A model generated the notes under the pieces. It was not told where the DNA came from. It made no database searches and saw only the letters and a list, made by a program, of their open reading frames with translations. Of a DNA stretch of 64,000 nucleotides, positions 7,970-16,945 are shown one piece after another (the stretch's first letter is position 1; every line of letters starts with the position of its first letter). Source of the DNA: Mycobacterium botniense (GTDB lineage Bacteria > Actinomycetota > Actinomycetes > Mycobacteriales > Mycobacteriaceae); contig NZ_BLKW01000004.1 in NCBI RefSeq assembly GCF_010723305.1, positions 806,001 to 870,000 on the forward strand. The letters run 5' to 3'. The position numbers were made by a program, and so were the translations under genes.

Positions 7970-8356
7970 TTACAGTCCGCCCGGATCGTCGGGCACGTCA
8001 ACGGCGTACCGGCGCAGCGCCTCCAAGGGCACCACGTCGAGGGTGCGCTCGTGGGTGGACGCCAGCACGATCGGGGCGGCGCAGCCGTCGAGGTGGGCGC
8101 GCAACCAGTTGCGCGCGGTGACGCACCAGCGGTCGCCAGGGGTCAGGCCGGGGAACCAGTACTCGGGCCGCGGTGTTGACAGGTCATTGCCGATGAGGCG
8201 CTGGTGTTCCAGGAACTCGGCCGTCACGACCGCGCAGATGGTGTGCAACCCGAGATCCTCGGGCCCGGTCGAGCAGCAGCCGTCGCGGTAAAAGCCGGTG
8301 GGCGGGTCGGTGCCGCAGGGTTGCAGGGGACCGCCCAGCACATTGCGATCAGCCAC
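7970..8356 (-). CDS. DUF2237-family protein
   Basis: A 128-residue protein matching the small DUF2237 family by its signature GFYRDGCCSTGPEDLGLHTICAVVT, followed by EFLEHQ, LSTPRPEYWFPGLTPGDRWCV and an Ala/Val-rich tail. The GTG at 8356 is taken as start because it gives the usual family length of about 120-130 residues; the frame is open further upstream. The clustered conserved Cys residues (GCC) suggest a metal or redox role, but no function is established that I know of. It precedes the antiporter gene's 3' end; both are on the minus strand and may be separately transcribed. Confidence 0.8.
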   Translation of the reverse strand: MADRNVLGGPLQPCGTDPPTGFYRDGCCSTGPEDLGLHTICAVVTAEFLEHQRLIGNDLSTPRPEYWFPGLTPGDRWCVTARNWLRAHLDGCAAPIVLASTHERTLDVVPLEALRRYAVDVPDDPGGL

Positions 8357-8409
8357 ACCCCCAGTATCCGCCTCGCCACACACCGGGCGGTCACGGCAGA
8401 CCAGTGCGG

Positions 8410-10008
8410 TCAGCCGGTGTCGGCAGGGTCGAGCAATCGCACCTCCTCCAGGTCCATCGCCGACTGCAACTCGCGCAGCACGATGTCGTCGATGAGGTTT
8501 CGGTCGCGAAGGTCGGTAACGGCGCGGCGCCGCTGTTCGAGCACGCCCAGACGCACCCGCCGGACCAGATCGCTGCGCTCGGCCATATCACTTCCCGTCG
8601 CGGTGCCAGCGCCGGCGGTGACGAGTGCTGCGTGCTCTTCATATTCTTTTCGCAGCCGGCTGAGTATTTCTTGGCTGACACCGACCTGGCGGGCGATCAC
8701 CGGCAACGCGTCGAGGGCGGCCTCGGCGCTGCGGCGGCGCGCGAGCTGCAATTCGTCAGCGTGCGCGGTGTCGTCGGGCATCCGAGCCCAGCGCACGACG
8801 GCGGGCAGGGTGCTGCCCTGGACGAGGACCGTTACCAGGATGACCGCCGACACGACGAAGACAATCAGGTGACGATCCGGAAACGCGGCGCCGCTGCGGG
8901 TGCTCAGCGGAACGGCCAGCGCCGCAGCAAGCGACACCGCGCCGCGGAATCCGGCCCAGCTGAACACGAACCGTTCACGCCAGTTGGTGCCGCGAGTTGA
9001 CTGCTCGGCGCGCCCGTCCACGGCGCGGATGAGTAGGGCGGTGATCTCCATCCAGGCGATCCGCGTCGCGATGATGACGCCGGTGACCGCCAGAGCTACT
9101 GCGGCGGCGCGGCGCAGCCCCCCGTCGACGGCGGATATGCCTCGCACGGCGGCGGGAATCTGGACGCCGACGAACACCCACAGCGAACCGTTGACCAGAA
9201 ATGTTGACAGATCCCAGAAGGCGAATGTCTGCAGGCGAGACCGAGCCCGGATCACGCGCGGCCCGATGTAGGTGACGACCAGGGCGGCCACCAGCACGGC
9301 GACCACGCCGCTGCAATGTATGGCCTGAGCGAGCAGAAACGCCGCGAACGGCGTCAGCACGCTCATCCCGCCTTCCTCCAGCGGCGCGTCAAGTCGGCGA
9401 CGAAGCCGGGTCACCACGATGCCCACCACGAGCCCGGCGGCGATTCCGCCGAGGTAGGCGCCAACGAAACGGCCCACCAGGGCGACCGGACCGATTGCGG
9501 GGCTGCCGGTCGCGACGGCGACGGTCACGCTGAACAGCACGAGCGCGGTGCCGTCATTGATGATGCTTTCGGCGCGCAACACCGTGAGCGGCCGGCGCGG
9601 CAGCTGCTTTGCCAGACCGGTTACCGCAGCTGCATCGGTGGGAGACAGCACGGCGCCCAGTACCGACGCCGCGTGTGGTTCCATCCCGAGCGCACGTGCT
9701 GTCGCCGACACCGCGGCCGCGGTGGCGATCACCAGGCCGACGCTGATCAACACGATCAACCGCAGATTGGCCCGGATCTCGCGGAAACTGGTGTTCAGAC
9801 TTTCCCAGTACAGGATCGCCGGCAAGAACAGCAGCAACACGATCTCGCCGTCGACGCGGATGCCGCCGAACGGCGGGATCAGCCCCAGCAGGGTTCCGAA
9901 TACGATGAGCAACACTGGCGGACCGACGCGATATCGCTTGCCCAGCACCGTCCCCGCGACCACGGTGGCAACAAGCGCAGCGACAACGACAAGTCCGAAC
10001 ACCAGCAC
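8410..10008 (-). CDS. yjcE: Na+/H+ antiporter, CPA1/YjcE type
   Basis: A 532-residue cation/proton exchanger. The first about 420 residues form roughly 12 membrane helices; the rest is a charged cytoplasmic tail with helical Glu/Arg-rich sequence. The family signature SPTDAAAV near residue 125 and the ESIINDGTALVLF ion-binding helix (with the conserved Asn-Asp pair) are intact. Function by family: exports Na+ (or K+) in exchange for protons, for pH and sodium homeostasis at the plasma membrane. It matches M. tuberculosis Rv2287 (yjcE), and a LipM-like esterase lies directly upstream, as in that genome's Rv2284-Rv2287 neighbourhood (from memory). Confidence 0.9.
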   Translation of the reverse strand: MLVFGLVVVAALVATVVAGTVLGKRYRVGPPVLLIVFGTLLGLIPPFGGIRVDGEIVLLLFLPAILYWESLNTSFREIRANLRLIVLISVGLVIATAAAVSATARALGMEPHAASVLGAVLSPTDAAAVTGLAKQLPRRPLTVLRAESIINDGTALVLFSVTVAVATGSPAIGPVALVGRFVGAYLGGIAAGLVVGIVVTRLRRRLDAPLEEGGMSVLTPFAAFLLAQAIHCSGVVAVLVAALVVTYIGPRVIRARSRLQTFAFWDLSTFLVNGSLWVFVGVQIPAAVRGISAVDGGLRRAAAVALAVTGVIIATRIAWMEITALLIRAVDGRAEQSTRGTNWRERFVFSWAGFRGAVSLAAALAVPLSTRSGAAFPDRHLIVFVVSAVILVTVLVQGSTLPAVVRWARMPDDTAHADELQLARRRSAEAALDALPVIARQVGVSQEILSRLRKEYEEHAALVTAGAGTATGSDMAERSDLVRRVRLGVLEQRRRAVTDLRDRNLIDDIVLRELQSAMDLEEVRLLDPADTG

Positions 10009-10140
10009 ATCCTCCGGTACGAACTGCTCGACTGTCGATCACAGCGAGGCCGCGCCAGCGAGCCGGACGCAGTGCCATAGGGTGCTCATGGTGCAGCGGT
10101 CCACGGTGCCGCAGCGAACACCGCCGGCGGCGCCATGTGC

Positions 10141-11472
10141 TCAGGTGGTTGAGGCGTTCCGCTCGGCGGTCGCCGGCTGGTGTCGCATCGAATAGATCTC
10201 CGCCAGGAATTGTTCGACGGCGACTGCCGCGTGCGCGGCGCGGACCGAGCCGAGGATGTCGAAAGCGTGCTGGGTCAACGGCAATTCGGCGTACACGACC
10301 GGCTGCCGACTGACCTCGCGCAGCCGTGCCACGAAGCAGCGCGCCTGTTCGACGGGAACCAGCGAGTCGCTGCGGCCATGCAAAACGAAGAAGGGGGGAG
10401 CCTCGGCGCTGACATGGGTGATCGGTGAGGCGGTGCGGAACGTCTGCAGATGCGTCGCAGGCCGCTGTTTGATCACCGACCGCACAAGCAGGCCCGGCAT
10501 CATCGGATGCATCGCGTCGTCGAAGCGGGTGAAATCATAAACGCCGTAAAACGGCACCGCGGCTTGCACGCGGGTGTCGGCGGTTTCAAATCCCGGTTGA
10601 AACTGCGGATCATTGGGAGTCAGCGCCGCCAGCGAGGACAGATGACCGCCCGCTGATCCGCCGGTGATGGCGATGAAGTCGGGGTCGCCGCCGTAGTCGC
10701 TGATGTGCGCCTTGACCCAGGCCAGGGCGCGTTTGACGTCGACAATGTGATCGGGCCAGGTGTTGCGCGGGCTATGCCGATAGTTGATCGCCACACAGAC
10801 CCAGCCCCGCTCCGCAAGGTGGCTCATCAACGGGTGGGCCTGTCCGCGTTTGTTTCCCGTCGTCCAGGCACCCCCGGGAATCTGCACCAGCACCGGCGCC
10901 TTTCCGGTTCGGTCCAGAGCAGGATGCCGCCAGATGTCGAGGTGGTTAGCCCTGCCGTATGGGCCGTAGCTGAGGTCGGCGTCGTGGGCATAGTCGCGAT
11001 AGATCCGCATCATGCGCAGCACCCCGGGCCGCTTGGCGGCGCCGGCCGGCCGGCGCCACAGACCCGCCGAGTCGGTGCGGCGATGGGGCCCCAGGCCGCT
11101 GTCCAGCGCGGCGCTGAGCACCCTATTGGCCCGGTGGCCGGCGATGCTGAAGTTCAGCAAGCCCGCCGCGGCTGCACCCGTTACCAGCCATGACAGCGTG
11201 CGCACCGGCCGAGTCAGCCGCCGCGCCGTCAACGCCAGCCCGGCGAGCTGGGCCGCCACGAGCTGCACCGGCAGTTCGGTGCCGACCAAGCCGAAAAGCC
11301 ACGCATAGAGCGAGGGGTATCCGTTGCGTGCCAGCGGCCGGTAGGCGTTGACGGTCAAGGCGGCGGCCAGCGCCGCGACCGCCAACGCCCCGGTTTGCCG
11401 GATGATGTGGATGAATCGACCGTTTCCCACCCGGCCCACCTTATGAGGCCCTGCGGCTGCGAAGCCGGCCAC
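10141..11472 (-). CDS. lipM: LipM-like membrane-anchored esterase (alpha/beta hydrolase)
   Basis: A 443-residue protein with about three to four hydrophobic segments in the first 140 residues, followed by a hormone-sensitive-lipase-like alpha/beta-hydrolase domain. The oxyanion motif reads IPGGAW instead of the textbook HGGG, as in LipM-type proteins. The nucleophile elbow is ITGGSAGGH, the acid lies in VLHGRSDSLVP and the His in LTQHAFD, so the triad is complete. Family members hydrolyse short-chain esters. Position next to yjcE supports orthology with M. tuberculosis lipM (Rv2284). The exact start is uncertain: several Val/Met codons precede the first membrane segment. Confidence 0.82.
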   Translation of the reverse strand: MAGFAAAGPHKVGRVGNGRFIHIIRQTGALAVAALAAALTVNAYRPLARNGYPSLYAWLFGLVGTELPVQLVAAQLAGLALTARRLTRPVRTLSWLVTGAAAAGLLNFSIAGHRANRVLSAALDSGLGPHRRTDSAGLWRRPAGAAKRPGVLRMMRIYRDYAHDADLSYGPYGRANHLDIWRHPALDRTGKAPVLVQIPGGAWTTGNKRGQAHPLMSHLAERGWVCVAINYRHSPRNTWPDHIVDVKRALAWVKAHISDYGGDPDFIAITGGSAGGHLSSLAALTPNDPQFQPGFETADTRVQAAVPFYGVYDFTRFDDAMHPMMPGLLVRSVIKQRPATHLQTFRTASPITHVSAEAPPFFVLHGRSDSLVPVEQARCFVARLREVSRQPVVYAELPLTQHAFDILGSVRAAHAAVAVEQFLAEIYSMRHQPATAERNASTT

Positions 11473-11607
11473 CCGTCGGTGCTCAGAGCCGCGGCTGTTG
11501 TGGAGTGCGCGACGCGCGGGTGCGACAGCCAGCGCGCCGGCAATGCCGCCGACGGCGTCGCCAAGCGGGATCCCGGGGCACCCGCCGAGCGCCTCCTTCG
11601 CCGACGA

Positions 11608-12876
11608 TCACCAGGGACGCGACGCTCCTTGCGTGACGCCAGGAGTAAACGTGACCGGCAGCAGGCCCAGCCCGGTCATGCTCGGGTTGCCCCGGTATTC
11701 GTCGACACCGTCGAGCAGGACCTGGTAGTCGGGAATGCGGTCGAGCACCGTTTGGACCATCACCTCGAACATGGCCCGCGCCAGATGCGATCCGATGCAT
11801 CGGTGCGGTCCGAGCCCGAATGCCAGGTGGCGGTTGGGGGACCGATCCAGCACGATGTCATCGGGGCGCTCGAACTCGTGCTCGTCGTGGTTGGCGGCCA
11901 GCCAACTGATGATGACGCGGTCGTTGCGGCGAAGCCGTTGGCCCCCGACAACGACGTCGCGCGTCACCGTTCGGCTCAGTTGCTGGTTGACCGAGAAGTA
12001 GCGCAGAAACTCGTCGGTGGCGGTGCGGTACAGCTCCGGGCGCTCGATGAGTTGCCGACGCAGCTGGGGGTGGGTGCCCAGGTGCAACAGGCTCAGCGCG
12101 GTCAGTGAGGTTGTGGTGTCGACGCCGCCGCCGATGAGGTTCCACAGAATGTCGAGCACCTGCGCATCATCGAGAGGTCTGCCGTTGAATTCGAACCGCA
12201 CGAGAAAGCTCGTCAAGTCGTCGCGCGGCTCACGTCGTCGGCTGGCCGCGAATTTCAGTAGGTCGTCCATCATCGCTGGGACTTCGGCGACGGCTTTGGC
12301 GTAGTCGTCGCTGTCTTGAGGGGCCGCCATGACCGAGTGGAAAAGGTTGGCGTAGAGCCGCCAGTTATCGTGGGGCAGGCCCATCAACCGCATGGTCAGG
12401 ATCGCCGGAACGGGGCTGGCGTAGTCCAGCACGAGGTCCATCTGCCCGTCGCCGATCCGCTGATCGAGAAACCAGTGCGCGCACTGCTCCATAAAGGGCC
12501 GCATCTGCTCGACGGCTCCCGGCGAGAAAAACGGGGCGAGCGCGCGCCGCAACGCCTGGTGGTAGGGGCCGTCGACTTCGCCGATGCCCAGCGCGGGCTG
12601 ACCTTGGGGCCGCGGCACTCCCATTTCGCCCTGGTAGTCGATACCGTCGTCGGCGTCCGGTTGGTATTTGTGCGCGAAAGTCTCGCCGTCCCGGGCGATT
12701 TGTGCCACCGCCTGGTAGCCGGTGACGAACCAGAATCCGCCGTATCGGTTGTTCCACGCCACCGGGCAGCGGCGCCGAAGCTCGGCGTTGATCCGCAGCT
12801 CGTTTTGGTTGAACTCGTCGGAATGATGATCGAAATCAACCACTGCGTCCGCGCCGACGTCGGGACGTGTACTCAT
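11608..12876 (-). CDS. Cytochrome P450
   Basis: A 422-residue soluble bacterial P450. The start at 12876 has GGAGGG six bases upstream; a longer frame to 12915 lacks such support. Motifs: I-helix GGGVDTTTS (oxygen-activating Thr), the ExxR pair in EFLRY, and the haem loop HLAFGLGPHRCIGSHLAR with the Cys ligand near residue 360. It is a class I enzyme that would need a ferredoxin and reductase; none is adjacent. It is transcribed divergently from the M24 operon with 109 bp between starts, which hints at shared control. The CYP family cannot be assigned by eye. Confidence 0.92.
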   Translation of the reverse strand: MSTRPDVGADAVVDFDHHSDEFNQNELRINAELRRRCPVAWNNRYGGFWFVTGYQAVAQIARDGETFAHKYQPDADDGIDYQGEMGVPRPQGQPALGIGEVDGPYHQALRRALAPFFSPGAVEQMRPFMEQCAHWFLDQRIGDGQMDLVLDYASPVPAILTMRLMGLPHDNWRLYANLFHSVMAAPQDSDDYAKAVAEVPAMMDDLLKFAASRRREPRDDLTSFLVRFEFNGRPLDDAQVLDILWNLIGGGVDTTTSLTALSLLHLGTHPQLRRQLIERPELYRTATDEFLRYFSVNQQLSRTVTRDVVVGGQRLRRNDRVIISWLAANHDEHEFERPDDIVLDRSPNRHLAFGLGPHRCIGSHLARAMFEVMVQTVLDRIPDYQVLLDGVDEYRGNPSMTGLGLLPVTFTPGVTQGASRPW

Positions 12877-12985
12877 CGAAAAACCCTCCAGCGCAAGAAA
12901 ATCCGTAAAACCCATCCACGCAGGACAGCGCCGTCGCTAAGCTCGCAGTCTATTACGCTATCTTTGTGATTTTAGGCGTTTCGAC

Positions 12986-14245
12986 GTGGGAGAAGCCGTG
13001 ATCTCCGCAGGCAGGGTGATCGAGGACTGGGCGGCGGGAGCGACCATCGATGGCCAGACGATCCCGGCCCTGCCCGATCTCGCCCGCATGCGCGCACAGC
13101 GCTTCGCCCGGTTGCAGGATCAGCTCGACGCTCGGGGGCTCGACGGTCTGGTTCTGCTCGGCTCGAGCGCGGTCGCCTATGCCACCGGTGCCGCGATGCC
13201 CGCCCAAGACGGCGATCACGCCGCGCTGTTTCGCGCGGTGGCGATTGTGGTCACGGGTGGCTCAGCGCCGCACCTGTACACCCCCTACCCGGACGGGGCG
13301 CCCGCCGAGCTTGCCGGCGATCACCTCCACGGGCCCCTCTTTCCTGATCTCGACGAGGGGATGGAGCGGTTCGCCGCGGAGCTGGCCGAGCTCTTCGCTG
13401 CTGGAGCCCGCATCGGAATCGACCACCAGACCCATGCGATGCGCCGGGGCCTACCCGAATTCGACTGGGTCGACGCGGCCGAGGTGTTAGGCGCGGCCAA
13501 GATCATCAAGACACCCGATGAAGTGGCCTGTATCCGGCACGCTCAGCTGCTCAACGAGTTGGCGATGGTCGAGGCGCGGAACGTTCTGCGGCCCGGTGTC
13601 CGCCAGATCGACTTGAGTGCGGTGTTTTTACGGCGGGTCTTCGAGGTGGGTGCATCGGCGGGTGGCATCGATCCGATCTGGCAGGTGATGTCCCCGACAC
13701 GCGGGCAGGGACCGTGGACCCTGCATGGTGATCTGGCCTACCCGACGGTGACCACTGACCGGTTCCTGCGGTCAGGCGATGTGATCTGGGTCGACGCCGG
13801 GATCACCTGGGAGGGGTACGCCTCCGACTATGGGCGCACCTGGATTGTCGGCGCAGATCCGAATGACCGTCAGGTCAAGCAGTTCCGTCGCTGGCGGGCG
13901 GTGGTCGATGCCGCGCTGGACGTTTTACAACCCGGGGCATCGGCGCTGCAGCTGTGTACCGCCGCCACGCAAGCCAACGACGGCATTAAGCCCTGGATCA
14001 GCCATTTCTACCTTGCTCACGGTGTCGGCACTGAAAGCGCTGAAATGCCCTTGATTGGAACAGATTTCGGAGAGAAGTTCGATGAGCAGCTGATCATGCA
14101 GCCGGGTATGGTGGTGGTTCTCGAGCCGGTCATCTGGGACGACGGGGCAGTCGGCTATCGCGCGGAAGACATTGTGGCCGTGACCGATACCGGATGGGTT
14201 AAATTGAGCGGCTCCACGTATGACCCCTACAGCCTGACCGCATGA
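12986..14245 (+). CDS. M24-family metallopeptidase (aminopeptidase P/prolidase/creatinase fold)
   Basis: A 419-residue protein with an N-terminal creatinase-like domain and a C-terminal pita-bread domain. All five metal ligands of the M24 family are present: Asp in WVDAG (about 269), Asp in SDYGRTW (about 282), His in YLAHGVG (about 346), Glu in VLEPVIW (about 379) and Glu in YRAEDIV (about 393). A dinuclear Mn/Co site is therefore expected. The fold also includes enzymes that do not cleave peptides (creatinase, the DMSP lyase DddP), so a dipeptidase role is not certain. It overlaps the second M24 gene by 4 bp (ATGA) and is divergent from the P450. Confidence 0.9.
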   Translation: MGEAVISAGRVIEDWAAGATIDGQTIPALPDLARMRAQRFARLQDQLDARGLDGLVLLGSSAVAYATGAAMPAQDGDHAALFRAVAIVVTGGSAPHLYTPYPDGAPAELAGDHLHGPLFPDLDEGMERFAAELAELFAAGARIGIDHQTHAMRRGLPEFDWVDAAEVLGAAKIIKTPDEVACIRHAQLLNELAMVEARNVLRPGVRQIDLSAVFLRRVFEVGASAGGIDPIWQVMSPTRGQGPWTLHGDLAYPTVTTDRFLRSGDVIWVDAGITWEGYASDYGRTWIVGADPNDRQVKQFRRWRAVVDAALDVLQPGASALQLCTAATQANDGIKPWISHFYLAHGVGTESAEMPLIGTDFGEKFDEQLIMQPGMVVVLEPVIWDDGAVGYRAEDIVAVTDTGWVKLSGSTYDPYSLTA

Positions 14246-15408
14246 GCCCTGTGCCCCGTGACCGTGGCGTGCTCGTCGGAATGATGGGCCTCGAGGACGG
14301 TGCCCGTGTCGATTTCGCTCGCTTGCGCGCGCAGCGGCGCGCAAAGGTGTTCTCCGGGATGGATCGCCACGATTTGGATGCCCTGCTGCTCAGCGGTGTC
14401 GGCGACGTGCACTATGTGTCCGGCGCGCGCCAACTGGGCCGCGCCGGTGTGCTCCCCTTCGCGCCGGTTGCCGTGGTGCTGCGGCACACCGCGCGCGTGC
14501 ATCTGCTTTCCACCTGGGATGAAGGGGTGCCGCCGGAGATCGGCCGCGACGAGCTGTACCCGTTGAGCTGGAATCCCGCCAACCTCATGGCAGCGCTGGC
14601 GCGCATCCCGGGGCTGCGGGAAGCGCGGCGGGTCGGCACCGACGGCCTGACCCCTGTTTTCGCCGCACTGATTGCCGAACTCTGCCCCTCGGCCGAACTG
14701 GTCGACGCCGCGGCCGTGATGAGATCTGCCCGCCGTGTCAAGACACCCGAAGAGATTATCTGCCATCAGGTGGCTGCTGCGATCGCCGAGGCGGCGCTCA
14801 GCGCGCTGACAGACGCGTTGGCGCCGGGCATCAGCGAACGCGAACTGCTTGGCGTCTACTACGAACGGGTGGCCGGGCTGGGGGTGCCCTATCCGCCTTC
14901 GGAAAGCGTCTGCTTTGCCACCCCCACCCGCGGGCCGGTGACGTTTCGCCACCTGGTCTCGGATCGGCGCATCGGAGACGGCGAATTGGTAGTCCTCGCC
15001 CCGGGGGCACTGTATGCGGGATATCAGGCCGGTTTGGCCCGCACGTGGGTGGCCGGGTGCTCGGCGCCGCCCGGGACCAGCGACGTGGCAGCGCGATGTG
15101 CGCGGGGGATGGACGCCCTACTGGCCGCCTGCCGTCCGGGCAACACCGGGGCCGACCTGTACCGGGCCTGGGCGAGCACCGGCAACCCCGAGCCCCCGGT
15201 GCCGCTGGCGCACGGGCTGGGATTGGGCGCTGAGCCGCCGCTGATCGGCCTGGGCCGCGGACACGGCGCCAAGCTCGACGAGGGCATGGTGTTAAGCGTG
15301 CAATCCTGGGTTGCCGAGGAGGGGGTGGGGGGATGCCTGGAGCGGGCAACGGTCCTGATCGAGGACGCGGCGTGCTCGACACTCACTCGTTACGGAAGGC
15401 TGGAATGA
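14242..15408 (+). CDS. M24-family protein with degenerate metal site
   Basis: A 388-residue paralogue of the preceding gene, joined by an ATGA overlap. Aligned by eye, four of the five metal ligands are replaced: the first Asp is Ala (VVLAPGAL), the second is Gly (QAGLARTW), the first Glu is Gln (LSVQSW) and the second is apparently Arg (CLERATV). Only the His in PLAHGLGLG remains. The fold-level pattern (KTPEE, GISERELLG, GxGxGAEPPLIG) is kept. It is therefore probably catalytically dead as a dinuclear hydrolase, and may be a regulatory or structural partner of the active copy or a metal-independent enzyme. The next gene overlaps it by 4 bp. Confidence 0.85.
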   Translation: MSPVPRDRGVLVGMMGLEDGARVDFARLRAQRRAKVFSGMDRHDLDALLLSGVGDVHYVSGARQLGRAGVLPFAPVAVVLRHTARVHLLSTWDEGVPPEIGRDELYPLSWNPANLMAALARIPGLREARRVGTDGLTPVFAALIAELCPSAELVDAAAVMRSARRVKTPEEIICHQVAAAIAEAALSALTDALAPGISERELLGVYYERVAGLGVPYPPSESVCFATPTRGPVTFRHLVSDRRIGDGELVVLAPGALYAGYQAGLARTWVAGCSAPPGTSDVAARCARGMDALLAACRPGNTGADLYRAWASTGNPEPPVPLAHGLGLGAEPPLIGLGRGHGAKLDEGMVLSVQSWVAEEGVGGCLERATVLIEDAACSTLTRYGRLE

Positions 15409-15857
15409 CTCATTTCCGAACGGTTTTCAACCATGTCGGGTTATGCGTCGCAAACCGTGAGCGGTCGCGACGCTTTTACGAGGGTCTGCTCGGGTTCCGG
15501 TTCTGGTGGGAGCTCGAACCACCCGACGACGACACCGGGCGGCTGCTTCAGCTGGACACACCCCTCGGAGTGCACGCCACCTACCTGGTCCGGGACGGAT
15601 TCGTGCTCGAGCTGATCGATTATTCGAAACACGCCGTGCACACCGGGCCGGCACGCGCCATGGACCAGGTCGGGCTCACCCACCTGTCTCTTTCCGTGTC
15701 CGATCTCGGCGGCATGCTGCGACTGGTCGACAGCTTCGGCGGATCGGTGGTCACCGAGACGGTGTCTGAGCAGTCAGCGATGATCCGCGATCCCGACGGT
15801 CAACTCATCGAACTGCTCAGCGATTCCTGGCTGAGGGCCCTGCCCCCACGCCCGTAG
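15405..15857 (+). CDS. VOC-family (glyoxalase/dioxygenase-like) protein
   Basis: A 150-residue vicinal-oxygen-chelate protein, third gene of the M24 operon with a 4-bp ATGA overlap that fixes the start. The first repeat begins NHVGLCVANRERSRRFYEGLLGF with the His ligand, followed by a Glu-containing strand (FVLELIDY). The second begins LTHLSLSVSD and ends IRDPDGQLIELLSD with the terminal Glu. The length and the DPDGQLIEL ending match the extradiol dioxygenase/lactoylglutathione-lyase-like group. Translational coupling to the two M24 proteins suggests action on the same small-molecule pathway; substrate unknown. Confidence 0.85.
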   Translation: MTHFRTVFNHVGLCVANRERSRRFYEGLLGFRFWWELEPPDDDTGRLLQLDTPLGVHATYLVRDGFVLELIDYSKHAVHTGPARAMDQVGLTHLSLSVSDLGGMLRLVDSFGGSVVTETVSEQSAMIRDPDGQLIELLSDSWLRALPPRP

Positions 15858-15927
15858 CCGCAGGGCCCGCGAGCTGCTGAGGATCCCCAGTGGGCGGCCC
15901 ATCCGGTCACATGGTTTCATTCGTAGC

Positions 15928-16809
15928 GTGTCTGAGATGAACCGTCGAAATGTGATGGTGATGCTGGGAATCGGTGTGGTCGCCGCCGCGGCTCCCGCGC
16001 CCCGGGCCGGGGCCCGCCCGCCGGGCCGCAGCATACCGGCGAGCCGAGGGCCGGCACCGGCCGCACCCCCCGGCGCGGCGACCGGAGCGTTCCTTTTTCA
16101 TGACGAGTTTGACGGCCCCGCCGGTTCAGCTCCCAATCCGGCCAACTGGACGGTGTCCAACCATCGGACACCGATCAAGAACCCGGTGGGGTGGGACCGG
16201 CCCGAGTTCTTTCACCAATACCGCGATAGTCGACGAAACGTGTTCCTGGACGGCAATTCCAATCTCGTGCTGCGGGCCACGAAAGAGGGCAACAGCTATT
16301 TCGGCGGCCTGGTCAGCGGCACCTGGCGGGGAGGTATCGGCACGACCTGGGAAGCCCGGATCAAACTCAACTGTCTGACAGCCGGGTGCTGGCCTGCCTG
16401 GTGGTTATCCAACGACGACCCTGGCCGCAGCGGTGAAGTGGATCTCCTCGAATGGTATGGCAACGGAGAGTGGCCCTCGGGAACAACCGTTCACGCAGAC
16501 CCAACCGGAACGGCCTTCGAAACCCACCCGATCGCGGTGGACGGCGCCTGGCACACGTGGCGTGTCCGCTGGGACCAAAACGGGTTTTACTTCTGGGAAG
16601 ACTACGTCGAGGGCGCGGAACCGTACTTCACTGTTCCGGCGACCGGCATCGAGGATCTCAATGATCCGGTCCGCAAGTGGCCGTTCAACGATCCCGGCTA
16701 CACGATGTTTCCGGTCCTCAACCTCGCGGTGGGCGGTTCGGGCGGCGGCGATGCTGCGCAGGGTTCGTATCCGGCGGATATGCTTGTCGACTGGGTGCGG
16801 GTCTGGTAG
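15928..16809 (+). CDS. Secreted GH16 beta-1,3-glucanase-like protein
   Basis: A 293-residue glycoside hydrolase family 16 protein. The N terminus has a twin-arginine-type signal (MNRRNVMVMLGIG with a hydrophobic Ala-rich stretch) and a Pro/Ala linker, so Tat export is likely. The catalytic ExDxxE motif is intact as GEVDLLEWYGN, and the jelly-roll landmarks HDEFDGPAGS, TTWEARIKL and PAWWLSNDDPG are present. It closely resembles the M. tuberculosis Rv0315 protein as I remember it. GH16 laminarinase-type enzymes cleave beta-1,3-glucans, which mycobacteria are not known to make, so the natural substrate is unclear. Here it stands alone between the M24 operon and a convergent cutinase. Confidence 0.9.
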   Translation: MSEMNRRNVMVMLGIGVVAAAAPAPRAGARPPGRSIPASRGPAPAAPPGAATGAFLFHDEFDGPAGSAPNPANWTVSNHRTPIKNPVGWDRPEFFHQYRDSRRNVFLDGNSNLVLRATKEGNSYFGGLVSGTWRGGIGTTWEARIKLNCLTAGCWPAWWLSNDDPGRSGEVDLLEWYGNGEWPSGTTVHADPTGTAFETHPIAVDGAWHTWRVRWDQNGFYFWEDYVEGAEPYFTVPATGIEDLNDPVRKWPFNDPGYTMFPVLNLAVGGSGGGDAAQGSYPADMLVDWVRVW

Positions 16810-16945
16810 CCCGTAGCGCACCGCGGTAACTGCGGCGGCCGGATCGGGACTGCCGCCCCCTCAAGCGCTGTGCCGCGGCCAGCAGACATACCCGGCAGCC
16901 ACCACGGATTCTGTTGGCGCACCGGCCCGTTCATCTGGCCTCAGC

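Noticed and set aside
9316..10080. Plus-strand frame antisense to the antiporter
   Set aside because: Composition is His/Gln/Arg/Asp-rich, as expected from the complement of membrane-helix codons; no similarity.
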